DNA from: an uncultured Sphingomonadaceae bacterium
GTDB taxonomy: Bacteria > Pseudomonadota > Alphaproteobacteria > Sphingomonadales > Sphingomonadaceae
Assembly (NCBI GenBank): GCA_903871605.1
Contig: CAIQHF010000053.1
Location: 23,058 to 87,057 of the forward strand
Direction of reading: 5' to 3'
Length of the DNA stretch: 64,000 nucleotides
In this document: one piece after another, positions 38,269 to 48,916 of the stretch
Layout of the letters: each line of letters opens with the position of its first letter
Numbering within the stretch: the stretch's first letter is position 1
The notes under the pieces: model-generated
Databases searched by the model: none
Told to the model about the DNA's origin: nothing
The model's input: the letters and a program-made list of their open reading frames with translations, nothing else
Program-made: the position numbers and the translations under genes

Positions 38269-38928
38269 CTATTGGATCGACTGATTGTGCAGATGGACGG
38301 CGATCGCTTCTTCGATCGTATCGTAAAAGACGAGGTTCCCGCCGTTCAGAACGGCCCCGGTCGTACAATATAGCTGCAGCGTTCCTGGATCGTGGCTGAT
38401 CATCACCAGCGTCCCCATCTCGCGGCGATAGTGAAGCGCGTCGGCGCAGCGTTGCCGAAAACGATCGTCGCCGGCGGCTGTAACCTCGTCGACGAGATAG
38501 CAGTCAAAATCGATCGCAAGCGATATACCAAAGGCGAGTCGCGCGAGCATGCCGGCGGAATAGCTGTAGATCGGCTGGTGGAAATAGGCACCGAGCTGCG
38601 CGAAATCTTCGACATAATCGAGCAGCGGATCAATCTCCCGGCCATAAATGCGGGCGATGAAGCGCGCGTTGTCCGCGCCTGTCAGGGTCGACTGGAAGCA
38701 ACTCGAATAACCGATCGGCCAGGAACAGCTTCCTTCCCGCATCACCCGCCCCGAACTCGGCGCCTCGACGCCAGAGATAAGCCGCATCAGCGTCGATTTC
38801 CCCGCACCATTCGCGCCGCAGATACCCAGGCTTGCCCCTCGCTGGATCTCGAAGCTGAGCGGATTCAAGACCTTCTTGTGAAACTTGCGGATATGATAAG
38901 TCTTAGTGACGTCTTCGAATTTTATCAT
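38269..38928 (-). CDS. kpsT: ABC transporter ATPase for capsular polysaccharide export (KpsT)
   Basis: A 219-residue nucleotide-binding subunit pairing with KpsM. The Walker A motif GANGAGKST is at 38-46, the signature YSAGM at 123-127, and Walker B CYLVDEV with catalytic E148 and the D-loop after it. MISHDP holds the switch His. It is short, like KpsT, and lacks the C-terminal glycan-binding extension of Wzt-type ATPases. Its ATG overlaps the stop of rmd by 4 nt, so it is coupled to the GDP-D-rhamnose genes rather than to kpsM. Confidence 0.95.
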   Translation of the reverse strand: MIKFEDVTKTYHIRKFHKKVLNPLSFEIQRGASLGICGANGAGKSTLMRLISGVEAPSSGRVMREGSCSWPIGYSSCFQSTLTGADNARFIARIYGREIDPLLDYVEDFAQLGAYFHQPIYSYSAGMLARLAFGISLAIDFDCYLVDEVTAAGDDRFRQRCADALHYRREMGTLVMISHDPGTLQLYCTTGAVLNGGNLVFYDTIEEAIAVHLHNQSIQ

Positions 38929-39940
38929 GGACGCAAACTCCGGCCGTTCGCCGATACGCTGCCGACGATATCGGCATGATGTTGGTCGCCACGCGCGGCG
39001 TTCAAGACATCATGCACCGAGGCGCTGATCTCGATCGAGGGGACCCATCCCACGGCATCGCGCAATCGGGATGACGACACGCTCGCGATCGGAACCTCAG
39101 ACGGCCGAGATCGCGCGGGATCGACGATCACGTCGCTGTCGACGCGCGCGTCTTCCCGCAACAGGTCGAGCAGCGACTTGATAGATCGGGATTGCTGGGA
39201 GGAGATGTTGAACGTCTCGCGCGCGCCCGTTCCGCCATACTGGCATACCAGCATCTCGTACGCGCGAACGACGTCACGAACATCCATGAAGTCACGCTCG
39301 CTATCGAGATTACCGACATGAATTTGCGCGCGCTCGCCCGCTTGTTCGGCCCGCGCTAACTGTTCGGCGAAGGATGGCAGCGCAAAGCGCGCATCCTGCC
39401 CCGGCCCGATATGGTTGGACGGCCTCGCCACGATGAGCGTCGCGCTGGTCGGCAGGACCGCCGCCAGCATCTGTTCGGCAGCGAGCTTTGCCTGGGCATA
39501 GACTGACGACGGCTCGGGCCGCGTGCGCTCGTCGACGGGACCATCGAGGAACGCCCGGCCATAGACTTCCGCGCTGCTGGTGAACAGCAGCGTGGCTGCA
39601 GGACTGACCGTGCCAAGTGCCGCCGCCAGGGCCATCGTCCCGACGAGATTGACCTGCCATGTCGCCGCGGCATTGTTGCCGGCCTGCGCGACCGAAGCCT
39701 CTCCCGCGAGGTGGAACACGACGTCGGGTGCCGCAGCCTCGACCGCCAATCGGACCGACGCGGGATCGGCGAGATCGAGCATGACATCGCACGTCCGCTC
39801 GCGGCCTGCGGACAGAACCCGCGTGCCGGGTGCCGCAGACCGTGCCAGCGCATCGACAAGGTGTCGACCGACGAAACCACTGGCGCCGGTCACCAAAATG
39901 CGATGGGGCGACGGCGCTGCCGCGGTCCCGCCCCGCGTCA

Positions 39941-39941
<1 letters not shown>
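38925..39941 (-). CDS. rmd: NAD-dependent epimerase/dehydratase, probable GDP-6-deoxy-D-mannose reductase
   Basis: A 338-residue short-chain dehydrogenase-type enzyme. It has the nucleotide motif TGASGFVG near residue 20, the catalytic SSAEVYG and YAQAKLAAEQ (Tyr-Lys pair), and SRPSEVP in the substrate domain, which is typical of Rmd. It would reduce GDP-4-keto-6-deoxy-D-mannose made by Gmd to GDP-D-rhamnose. An epimerase/reductase giving GDP-L-fucose is less likely because the RMD-like motif is present. It overlaps gmd by one nt (TGATG) and kpsT by 4 nt. Confidence 0.82.
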
Positions 39942-40981
<1,040 letters not shown>

Positions 40982-41137
40982 TCAACTTCTCGCCGGCGAT
41001 GCAAGCGCTTTCAGCCAAGCTCGCATCGCACGAACAGCATGGTTTTGGTGATCGACACGATGGCGCCCAAAGCGCATGGGCATGACAATGTCGCGCCGTT
41101 TTCAGCCGTTCCTAGCCGGTCCACGCCTTTTGACGCC

Positions 41138-43315
41138 ATGCTCCTGACATCCGTATTCCGGCATCTGCGGCCGCGCTCGAACGGTATTCGGGTGCGCCAA
41201 AGCGTCGCCCGGTCGATCCGGCGTGGCGATCGCGCGCGCGCGCGCGGGGATTGGTCGCGGGCGGCGAGCGCCTATGCCGGCGCGCTCGAGGCGGCCCCCT
41301 GGCTGGCGCACATCTGGGTGCAACTGGGTCATGCCCATAAGGAATCGGGCGACATCGAGATCGCCTTGGCCGACTATGCGCGAGCGGCCGACCTTTCGCC
41401 AACCGATCCCGATCCCAGAATTCACCTTGGGCTATGCTCCAAACTGCTCGGTCGATCGGCGGATGCCAACCGCCACTACCTCGCCGCGCTCGAACGCGGC
41501 CCCGCCGATCTATCCACGACGATCGACGCACTCCGCACGGCGCCTGCAAAAGGCCCTGAACGCGATCGCGTGATGGCGAGGATAGCGGCGATCCTCGGCG
41601 AAGCCTGGCCGGCGGATGCTGACGAGCGGGTGCCGGCGGACCCTTCCGGCATATTATGCGCCGACATCACCGATCTCCTGGCCTATTTCGGTCGAGCCCG
41701 GCTTCCAACCGGAATCCAGCGGGTTCAAATCGAGATACTGATGGCGATCGGCAGCGTCGATCCGGATCTCGTTACCATCTGCTGCTATTCGGCGCAGCGC
41801 GAGGGCTGGTCGGCGGTGAATGTCGAGCGGTTCATGGCGATTGCGCGCCTGGCGCTGGCAAGCGACGATCGTGAGGACGCCGCCTGGCGACACGAAGTCG
41901 CCGCGATGCATCTTGCGTTGGCCCGCGCGCCCCTGCTCTCTTTTACGGCAGCCACGGTGCTGCTCAATCTGGGGACCTCCTGGTCCGAGCGAAACTATTT
42001 CCTTCACGTCCGCATGGCGCGCGAGGAGAGCGGCGTCGCCTATGTTCCGATCGTATACGACTGCATCCCGATGTTTGCGCCACAATGGTTCCCGGCCGCT
42101 CTGGCCCGCGATTATCGCGGATGGATGGACGGTTTGTTCGACGCCGCGGACGGCGCGATAGCGATTTCGCAAGCGACACGCTCCGATCTGCTGCGCATAG
42201 CCCCCGGCGCCCAAGGCGCCGCGGCTGCGGACGCGATCCGCGTCGTTCCGGTCGACGGGGATTTCCGGCGCGCAGGCGCCGCGCAGGCAAGTGTCGAACG
42301 ACTGGCGCGATGGGGGCTGGCGTCGGAGACCTATGTGCTGATGGTGTCGACGATCGAACCGCGCAAGAATCATGTCGGTGCGTTCGGGGCGTGGCTGAAG
42401 CTGGTGGCACGATATGGCTCCGCCAAGATTCCAACCCTCGTCTGCGTCGGCGGACAGGGTTGGCTGAACGACGCGGTCCACATGATGATCCGGCGTCACC
42501 GCGTGCTTCGCAAGAAGGTCGTCCTGCTTTCGGGAATCGCCGATGCGGATCTCGACCTGCTCTATCGCCATGCGATGTTCACGCTTTACCCGAGCCTTTA
42601 TGAAGGATGGGGGCTTCCCGTCACCGAGTCACTCTGCCACGGCCGCGTCCCGGCAATCTCCAGTAATTCCTCTCTGCCCGAGGCAGGTGGGTCGTTTGCG
42701 GTGTATTTCGATCCGACGGACCCGGCATCGATCGCCGATGCGATAGCACCGCTCGTTCTGGACACGGCTTCGAGGCGCCAAGCCGAGCAGCGTATAACCC
42801 GCGACTTCCATCCGAGATCTTGGCGCGAGATCGCGCTTGCCATGGCGGCCGAAGCGGCTGCGCTGGGCGAGCGCCGTCCGCTGGCGACGGGCAGTCCGCA
42901 GGTCGATCCGGAAATATTCTATATGTTGGGAACCGACGTTCCCGAACTGCCAAGCGTCCGTTCGGGCGAGCGGTTTCGGTTCGGATGGAACTGGGCCCAG
43001 CCAGGCACCCAGGGAAATCCGGTCGGCGCTGCGGCGGCGGGGCTCCGGATGACGGTCCCAGCGGGCGACTGGGTCGCGCATCTGCGCATGTCGGCAGAAC
43101 AAGAGGCGGTCTGCCACGTCGCGACATCGCTCGTCGAAACACAGCATGTGGTAGAGCCCACGCGCGCTGTTTGGATAGCGGTTCCGCTTCGGCCGGATGC
43201 GAACGGCGTCGCGGAGATTTCTCTCAGCGCAAGCCACCCGCTCCTGCTCGCGGGCTTCGCTATGACCGGGCCGAATACATCGCCGCCTTTGATCAGCGAC
43301 TCAACACAAGCATGA
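41138..43315 (+). CDS. TPR domain-glycosyltransferase (GT4) fusion protein, paralogue D
   Basis: A 725-residue, more divergent member of the TPR-GT4 group. TPR repeats lie at about 20-130 (WVQLGHAHKESGDIEIALA), TGIQRVQIE at about 195, then VYDCIPMFAPQWF, MVSTIEPRKNHVGAF, YPSLYEGWGLPVTESL and a C-terminal beta-rich domain of about 130 residues lacking the WMRG motif of paralogues A-C. The start at 41138 directly precedes the basic segment before the TPR; 41039 is an alternative. The frame continues upstream antisense to gmd, which was excluded. The last 23 nt overlap the convergent FkbM gene. Confidence 0.85.
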   Translation: MLLTSVFRHLRPRSNGIRVRQSVARSIRRGDRARARGDWSRAASAYAGALEAAPWLAHIWVQLGHAHKESGDIEIALADYARAADLSPTDPDPRIHLGLCSKLLGRSADANRHYLAALERGPADLSTTIDALRTAPAKGPERDRVMARIAAILGEAWPADADERVPADPSGILCADITDLLAYFGRARLPTGIQRVQIEILMAIGSVDPDLVTICCYSAQREGWSAVNVERFMAIARLALASDDREDAAWRHEVAAMHLALARAPLLSFTAATVLLNLGTSWSERNYFLHVRMAREESGVAYVPIVYDCIPMFAPQWFPAALARDYRGWMDGLFDAADGAIAISQATRSDLLRIAPGAQGAAAADAIRVVPVDGDFRRAGAAQASVERLARWGLASETYVLMVSTIEPRKNHVGAFGAWLKLVARYGSAKIPTLVCVGGQGWLNDAVHMMIRRHRVLRKKVVLLSGIADADLDLLYRHAMFTLYPSLYEGWGLPVTESLCHGRVPAISSNSSLPEAGGSFAVYFDPTDPASIADAIAPLVLDTASRRQAEQRITRDFHPRSWREIALAMAAEAAALGERRPLATGSPQVDPEIFYMLGTDVPELPSVRSGERFRFGWNWAQPGTQGNPVGAAAAGLRMTVPAGDWVAHLRMSAEQEAVCHVATSLVETQHVVEPTRAVWIAVPLRPDANGVAEISLSASHPLLLAGFAMTGPNTSPPLISDSTQA

Positions 43316-44165
43316 TGTCGAGCCCGTCGTCGCTGGCCAATATCTCATCGCGCGTGATCGGGATGACGCCGCGTTCGAAATCCACCACGTTGAGCGAGAG
43401 ATCATGGCTCAGAATTTCGTCGAGAAACGCCGAGGGATCGGCATAGCGTGCCGCGGCGAACTCGAGAAAGATGGTGATGGGTCGCCGGCGGGCGAGTAAC
43501 TTGGTCATGCCGCGCCAGATCGCCCATTCCGACGTATCCGCATCGATCTTGATCACATCGGCGTCGAGAAGCTCGTCATAGCTGTCGAGCCGGCGCGTTT
43601 GCAGCCCCTCTTCACCTTGTGAAACCGGAAGGAGATAGCCGTTCTTGGGTTCCCCTTCCGGCACGACGAGCCGGAACGATCCTTCCCGGTCGCCCAGCGC
43701 CTGGGCATGCACCCTTGCCTGACGGTAGAAGCCGTTGACGGCGATGCTCTGTTCGAGTCGTTCGACCAAACGGGGATTGGGCTCGAAGGCGTGCACCGCC
43801 CCTTCCGGACCCACCAGATCCGCCATCACCATCGTGAAATAACCGAGATTCGCGCCGATATCCACGGCTGTCATGCCGGGCTTCACTACGTCGGCAAGCG
43901 CTTCGGTAAGCCACATCTCCCAGTAGCCGTCGAGCAGCAAATGGGATGAAAGCCCGATATCCTTTGAGTCGACGAACATCTTGTAACGACCCAGAACCCG
44001 GCAAAGTAGTCGTTCGTCACCCAGATAAGCGCTGGCACATAAAGCGCGTATCTGTGCTTCGTTCCGGGAGCGATTTTCTAGCTTTAGGCTCTTGAGCTCG
44101 AACAGCCGTAAGGGAAGCAATTGGGCTTTGCCGCCGAACAAATTACACGTCCTTGGTCCGAACAC
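43293..44165 (-). CDS. FkbM family methyltransferase
   Basis: A 290-residue SAM-dependent methyltransferase. Visible parts are the SAM loop VDIGANLGYFTMV at about 97-110, the acidic ribose-binding FEPNP, then DVIKIDADTSEWAIWRGM typical of the FkbM family. Methylation of a sugar in the exported polysaccharide, or of the chain end, is plausible from context. The GTG at 44165 is the first start; an ATG at about residue 62 would cut off the N-terminal helix. It overlaps the end of the TPR-glycosyltransferase gene on the other strand. Confidence 0.85.
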   Translation of the reverse strand: MFGPRTCNLFGGKAQLLPLRLFELKSLKLENRSRNEAQIRALCASAYLGDERLLCRVLGRYKMFVDSKDIGLSSHLLLDGYWEMWLTEALADVVKPGMTAVDIGANLGYFTMVMADLVGPEGAVHAFEPNPRLVERLEQSIAVNGFYRQARVHAQALGDREGSFRLVVPEGEPKNGYLLPVSQGEEGLQTRRLDSYDELLDADVIKIDADTSEWAIWRGMTKLLARRRPITIFLEFAAARYADPSAFLDEILSHDLSLNVVDFERGVIPITRDEILASDDGLDIMLVLSR

Positions 44166-44307
44166 GAGGCCAACCGCTTGGCTGCGCCCTGATGAGAGCC
44201 CCAGCCGCGACGGTCAAGCCCCTACCGCCCGACCGGTCCGGCGGGGAATGCATCAAACGGTTGATCGACTCCGCCGTCGAAACCCGTCGCCGGGCGGCGA
44301 ACCGCGT

Positions 44308-44463
44308 TCAAGGCAGTTCACGGTCGATTTCCGACAACCGCGCATCGGCGCGCGCGATCGCATTCGCCTCATCTTCCGGCGTAGCTCTGGTCGCCTTCCG
44401 CAGCGCACTGAAGGCATAGGCGACAGCGGCCAAGATGGCGAGGAACGCGACGAGATATCCCAT
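44308..44463 (-). CDS. Small single-pass membrane protein (51 residues)
   Basis: The reading frame starts ATG at 44463 and ends TGA at 44308. The product begins MGYLVAFLAILAAVAYAF, one membrane helix, and continues into a charged tail ending RLSEIDRELP with an Asp/Glu/Arg-rich amphipathic stretch. It is in the right orientation for the leftward operon, and the amphipathic residues look protein-like, but no family was recognised. Small membrane proteins with cytoplasmic tails are common and easily missed. Confidence 0.55.
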   Translation of the reverse strand: MGYLVAFLAILAAVAYAFSALRKATRATPEDEANAIARADARLSEIDRELP

Positions 44464-44749
44464 GGCGGGTCAGCCTAAAAACGGACGCGAGGCGCAGAAA
44501 CCCCCGTCGCCCGCGATGAAACGTGATCCGCATCCTTAGGCGCTGCAACTCCCGATGGATACAGCGGATCATCGCCCGGAAGGGCGGCCGATACGCCGTC
44601 GTTATCGCGCCGAGGGGCCACGACAGCCGGCGCGACATGCGTCGACCCTGGGGAGAAGCATATGCCGGCGGGACGTCCTCTACGCAGCGCGACAAAGGAT
44701 GTTCGCCGACGGCTGATGGAGCGTCCGCACAATTGGCAGGGCGTTCGAC
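44464..44749. other. Intergenic, nothing recognised
   Basis: About 286 nt between the end of the beta-helix gene and the small membrane-protein gene show no supportable gene or repeat on either strand. Confidence 0.45.
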
Positions 44750-46231
44750 CTAGCGCGCGGCTGAAGGCTTGTCGTAGAACCCGCGGGCCTCGAAGCGCCG
44801 CCCGGCGGCGTTGCTGTAGCTGGAGCTACCTGTCGTGCCGACCGCAAGGCTCGTGTCCATGCCGCCGACCAACGCCGGCGCCGCTCCGATGTCCAGGGCA
44901 CGCATACAATCGGAGAAGGTCGTCGCGATATCGATGGTGCGGGCATCGGCGGCGGTGAAGCAGACGCTGCCGGCGATCCCCGGCCGCATGCGCGCCGGCT
45001 TGAGCACGAGGCTGGTAGCCGGGGCATCGATGGTGATACCGCGAGAGGCAGGCGATGCCTGGCCCCAATATTGGACGTCGCCCCCCCGCCACTCGACGAG
45101 TCCGGCACCCGGCCCCGTGACCTCCATCACCATTCCCGATGCGAAAAGCAGCTGATGACCGATGAAGGTTAGATCACGCGCCCCGCTGCCACCGATGGCG
45201 AAGGCCGTCGCAGACACAAGGGGCGCGCCCTTCGCGTAGGAATAGCTATACCCACCGCTGACCGTGAGCCCGATGCCCGCGTTCCCGCGCATGACGATCG
45301 GTTGCAGCACGGCATCCCAGCTGGGGCTCGATACCGTCGAAACATCCAGCCGACCGGAATCGATCCTGAGCCAATTGCGATATCCATACACGATGTCGTT
45401 GCTGGATTTGAGGCCATCGACGCTGCGCCTGTCCGCGTCGATATGCATCCATGCGCCATTCTGGCCGGTCCATATCGCTAGCATCCCGCCGTTCCGATAG
45501 ATTGCCGAGCCCTGGAACACCCCCGAACTGAAGACATTGTTCGCGGTTATCAACACCTCGGGAGCCGATCCGGCGATATCGAACACGTAGCGTACTGCGT
45601 AGATGCGATTGTCGATAAGCCGCCAGTCGCCGATCGAACCGGAGGCCGGTACATCGAACAGGTCGTAAGCGTTCACCACCACCGCGCCGCGAAGCGTGAA
45701 GTCGACACATGGGACGCTGAAGCGAAACATCGGCGGACGGACGACCGGGCGCTCGCCACCGCCGGTCTGCCGCGGGTCGTATAAGATCACGCCATCGAGG
45801 CTGCTGCCACACGCCGTCGGCTCGAATAGAGGCAGCGATGCGCTATTGTGCTCGAGGACGAAGCCCCATGTCGCCGGGTCCGGCGAATTGCGCGTATAGC
45901 TGCTCGCCGCGACGAAGGTGGCTCCGGCGTTGTCGAGCGAGCCATCGATCCGAAATACGCCCCTGCCGCCGATCGGACGACCGGTGGTCCGCGACGCAGC
46001 GAGAGTCGCGGCCATCGCCGCTGTATCGTCGACTTGGCCGGTTCCGGCTGCGCCGAAATCCCTCGGGTCGAGAAAGGCCTTGCGCTGTGCAAGCGCCGAC
46101 GGCGGGCGGGCTTCCCCCTGCGGAGTCGGCGGCTCGGCACGCACGGCGGCCGCCCAACCCGGCACCACCAGTATCGGCAATAGGAGGCGGATCTGACGCG
46201 GCGTCACGTGACGGGCGACGCTTGCCTTCAC
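44750..46231 (-). CDS. Exported pectate-lyase-3-like beta-helix protein
   Basis: A protein of about 493 residues with a signal peptide (IRLLLPILVVPGWAAAVRA) followed by the DPRDFGAAGTGQVDDTAAM opening that marks Pectate_lyase_3 / phage-tailspike-like beta-helix domains. The rest has many short strands with Asn/Asp turns. In capsule loci such proteins may cleave or remodel the polysaccharide. The start is uncertain: GTG at 46231 or 46207 both precede the signal peptide, while the frame runs open to 46468. It follows the sulfotransferase gene on the same strand. Confidence 0.78.
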   Translation of the reverse strand: MKASVARHVTPRQIRLLLPILVVPGWAAAVRAEPPTPQGEARPPSALAQRKAFLDPRDFGAAGTGQVDDTAAMAATLAASRTTGRPIGGRGVFRIDGSLDNAGATFVAASSYTRNSPDPATWGFVLEHNSASLPLFEPTACGSSLDGVILYDPRQTGGGERPVVRPPMFRFSVPCVDFTLRGAVVVNAYDLFDVPASGSIGDWRLIDNRIYAVRYVFDIAGSAPEVLITANNVFSSGVFQGSAIYRNGGMLAIWTGQNGAWMHIDADRRSVDGLKSSNDIVYGYRNWLRIDSGRLDVSTVSSPSWDAVLQPIVMRGNAGIGLTVSGGYSYSYAKGAPLVSATAFAIGGSGARDLTFIGHQLLFASGMVMEVTGPGAGLVEWRGGDVQYWGQASPASRGITIDAPATSLVLKPARMRPGIAGSVCFTAADARTIDIATTFSDCMRALDIGAAPALVGGMDTSLAVGTTGSSSYSNAAGRRFEARGFYDKPSAAR

Positions 46232-46484
46232 CGAGCGGCACGAGCGTTTCAGCAGTTCGCCGATCGGCCACGACGATGCGCGCACGTTCGAGATGACGAG
46301 CGAGACGGCGCGGGCAGATCCTCGACCAGCGAAGGAAAGATCCAATTGCTGCGCCTGATCGCCGGTTCCGGTCTTGAAAATGAGCAATGCTTGGCGTCCC
46401 CTAGACGACGTGCCGCCTTGCAGGCCGATGTCGTGCGCGTGTCGACCCACGTCATCGCGACGCGACACAGGCCGTCACCGCCTG

Positions 46485-48701
46485 CTACTTCAACATCGCG
46501 ATCATATTTGCCCACCGCCGAGCGAATATGTCGGCCTCGCCCGGATCGTCGAAGACCCGCGCGTCGAGTAACTGTTCCAACGCCGCGACACGGTGCTGCG
46601 CCGCTGCCATTGCAGCAGCATGCTGCTCGGCAAGCCTAGCGCGCGCCTCTCGCGCGGACGCGGCATCGCGGCTCTGGCGCTCGGTATCGCGCACCGCCTC
46701 GATAAGCGACGCCGCGAGACATTCGCGCTCGCTGGCGAGCGCCGCGGTCTCGGCGGTAAGCGCCGCTATTCTAAGCTCGGCGGCATCGCGCTCGGCCGTG
46801 GCTGTTGCGATTTGCGCGCCGGCGGCTTCCAACTCGGCTGTGTGCGCGTCATGATCGCGCCGCATGATGGCCTCCGCTTCGGCGAGACGGCGGAGGGCGG
46901 CATCGCGCTCGGCCTCGAGCCGCGCGCGCGCCGCGTCGAACATGTCCCCGCGCCCGACCGCTTCCGCGAGCTCCCGGCGTGCAGCATCTCGATCGGCAGC
47001 GATCTCGTCGCGACTGGCGCGCAGCCTGGATGTCTCGTCTGACGCCGCCTTCAACGCCCCGCGAACCTGCTGCACCCCGGCTTCCGCCTCGGCGAGTCGA
47101 CGAAGAAACACGTCCCTTTCCCGATCGAGCCCCACGCACGCGGCATCGAGGGCGTCGGCGCGAACCATCGTCGCCGCGAGCTCTTCTCGGACCGCGTCGC
47201 GGTCCGCCACGACAGCGTCGTAATCGGCACGCAGGCTCGCGGCGTAGGTCGAGGCGTCGTCCAATGCCGCTTTCGATGCCTCGCGATCCTGCTGCATCGT
47301 TGTTGCAGCGTTCGCGAGACGCTGAACGGCTTCATCCCGCTCGCCGGCGAGTCGCTCGCGCACCGCATCGAGGGCATCGCCACGACTGGCCGCAACGGCA
47401 AGCTCGGCGCGCAGGGTCTCGCGCTCCGCCAAGATGTCGTTGCGGCTGGCAAGCAGGCTTTCGGCATAGTCGGTGGCTTCGCGCAGGTTCGCGGCAAGTG
47501 CTTCTTGTTGCTGCGCGATCGGAGAGGCCGTTTCCGACGGTTCGGGGCGAGGCGCCTGCTTCAGGCGGGCGATCTCGCGATGCGCGCTGCCGCTGAAATG
47601 GCAATAGCGGTCATACTCGGTCCAAAGCCGCTCCATCCGACCGCCGGCCGAGTCCGCCAGATCCTCGAACGCATCCGAAGCGGCCGCCGCCGTCTGCCGC
47701 AGCATGAGGAAGATCGATCGAACCGTGAGGTCGATCCGCCCCGGATCGGCGAACAGCATCATGGGAGCGGAGACCACCTCACGCGCGTCGGCGAACTCGA
47801 TATTCGCGCCACTATGCTCGCGCACGATCGCCGCGAGCGATGCGCACGCACTCCTCGAACCATCGCTGGCGAGATCTCCAAGATCGATTACCGCATCGGC
47901 GTCGCGCTCACCCAGAAAATCGAGATAAATGTGGAGGACGGCGAAGCAGATGAACATATTGTCGTCCGGGAGCAGCGCCGCGGCGTCGGCCGGCTGCATC
48001 CGATTGTCGCGCATGAAGCGGCGTAGCACCGCCATCACCCGATCATCGGTATCGGCGAAAACTGTGTCGACGATGGTCCCAATGAAATACGGGTTACCGT
48101 TGAGCGCCTGGTTAGAATAGGAAAACCATTGGTGGAGCAGATTGCGCCTAAGGCCCAGGTGCAACCCCCCGAACATCTGCTTGAGCCGATCGACCCGGGC
48201 AAGGCTGCGGGTGCAGGTCAGCACGGGAATGCGGCCGAGCTTGCGCGCCGTGTCGATCAGCAGGCCGACATAATCGCGCTGCGCCGCGAAGCAATCGCCC
48301 TCACGCGCATGCGCGGCGGGGAAGAACTCGGCGAAGGCCATCGCCGGATCGTACCCGCGTACGCCACCCTGCTCACGCAGCAGCGGCGCGAACTCGAGAA
48401 AATACGGCGCCTCGACCGGGTGGCGCGACGGCCAATCACGAGCAGAATGCGCGATCGTGGCCAGGTCCAAGCTGGCCAACGCCTCGTTGTAGAACTCGTA
48501 ATAGGCGTAGAAACGTGGATTGTGCCGGAACTTCGACCAGAGCCACGTACTGCCGGTACGGAAGGATGAATGGACGAATATCGGCAACAGGCGGGTCTCG
48601 TCCACCGCACCCGTCAGGATATTCTGTGCGGCGCCCGCGCGATCCATAGCAGGCCGCTCGATCTGCTTAGGCCGGTCGCGCGTACGTCGCGGCTTAGCCA
48701 T
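46485..48701 (-). CDS. Sulfotransferase with long C-terminal repeat-built coiled coil
   Basis: A 738-residue protein. Residues 40-375 form a sulfotransferase-like domain: the PAPS 5'-phosphosulfate loop is SSFRTGSTWLW (45-55), and CTRSLARVDRLKQMF follows where the 3'-phosphate site lies. Residues about 395-715 are a continuous coiled coil built of roughly 70-75-residue repeats, with recurring starts near 440, 514 and 583 (RGDALDA/RADALDA/RGDMFDA) followed by AERD...RLAEAEA. The plan, an end-modifying enzyme plus a ruler-like coiled coil, recalls WbdD of E. coli O9a. It overlaps the 59-residue gene upstream by 8 nt. Confidence 0.83.
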   Translation of the reverse strand: MAKPRRTRDRPKQIERPAMDRAGAAQNILTGAVDETRLLPIFVHSSFRTGSTWLWSKFRHNPRFYAYYEFYNEALASLDLATIAHSARDWPSRHPVEAPYFLEFAPLLREQGGVRGYDPAMAFAEFFPAAHAREGDCFAAQRDYVGLLIDTARKLGRIPVLTCTRSLARVDRLKQMFGGLHLGLRRNLLHQWFSYSNQALNGNPYFIGTIVDTVFADTDDRVMAVLRRFMRDNRMQPADAAALLPDDNMFICFAVLHIYLDFLGERDADAVIDLGDLASDGSRSACASLAAIVREHSGANIEFADAREVVSAPMMLFADPGRIDLTVRSIFLMLRQTAAAASDAFEDLADSAGGRMERLWTEYDRYCHFSGSAHREIARLKQAPRPEPSETASPIAQQQEALAANLREATDYAESLLASRNDILAERETLRAELAVAASRGDALDAVRERLAGERDEAVQRLANAATTMQQDREASKAALDDASTYAASLRADYDAVVADRDAVREELAATMVRADALDAACVGLDRERDVFLRRLAEAEAGVQQVRGALKAASDETSRLRASRDEIAADRDAARRELAEAVGRGDMFDAARARLEAERDAALRRLAEAEAIMRRDHDAHTAELEAAGAQIATATAERDAAELRIAALTAETAALASERECLAASLIEAVRDTERQSRDAASAREARARLAEQHAAAMAAAQHRVAALEQLLDARVFDDPGEADIFARRWANMIAMLK

Positions 48702-48873
48702 CGTCTTCCCGATATGAGCTCTTGAATTCGTCGCTCTGCATGACCTCGAGGATCATGCCGATGCGATCGCCATGTCGGCCGATCTTTTCGGCGATGGCCT
48801 CTTCGCTTTCAGGCTCGCGAAGCAGCAGCGTGCGGTAGACCCACACCACTTGGTCACGTGAAATTGCCATCAT
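48694..48873 (-). CDS. Small protein of the REPESEE-type N-terminal domain (59 residues)
   Basis: The frame runs from ATG at 48873 (a second ATG follows directly) to TAA at 48694. The product starts MMAISRDQVVWVYRTLLL and contains REPESEEAIAEKIGRH, then LEVMQSDEFKSS. I recognise this as a free-standing copy of a small helical module often found at the N terminus of FkbM methyltransferases and glycosyltransferases. It overlaps the sulfotransferase start by 8 nt, implying co-translation. Function unknown; a partner-docking role is a guess. Confidence 0.7.
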   Translation of the reverse strand: MMAISRDQVVWVYRTLLLREPESEEAIAEKIGRHGDRIGMILEVMQSDEFKSSYREDDG

Positions 48874-48916
48874 ATACCCCTAATTTTCGTTCGGCACCGG
48901 TGCACTTGAATCGACG

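Noticed and set aside
46900..47500. Repetitive DNA resembling a CRISPR-like or minisatellite array
   Set aside because: The periodicity is about 210-220 nt, diverged and in frame with the coiled coil; there are no conserved short repeats with unique spacers.
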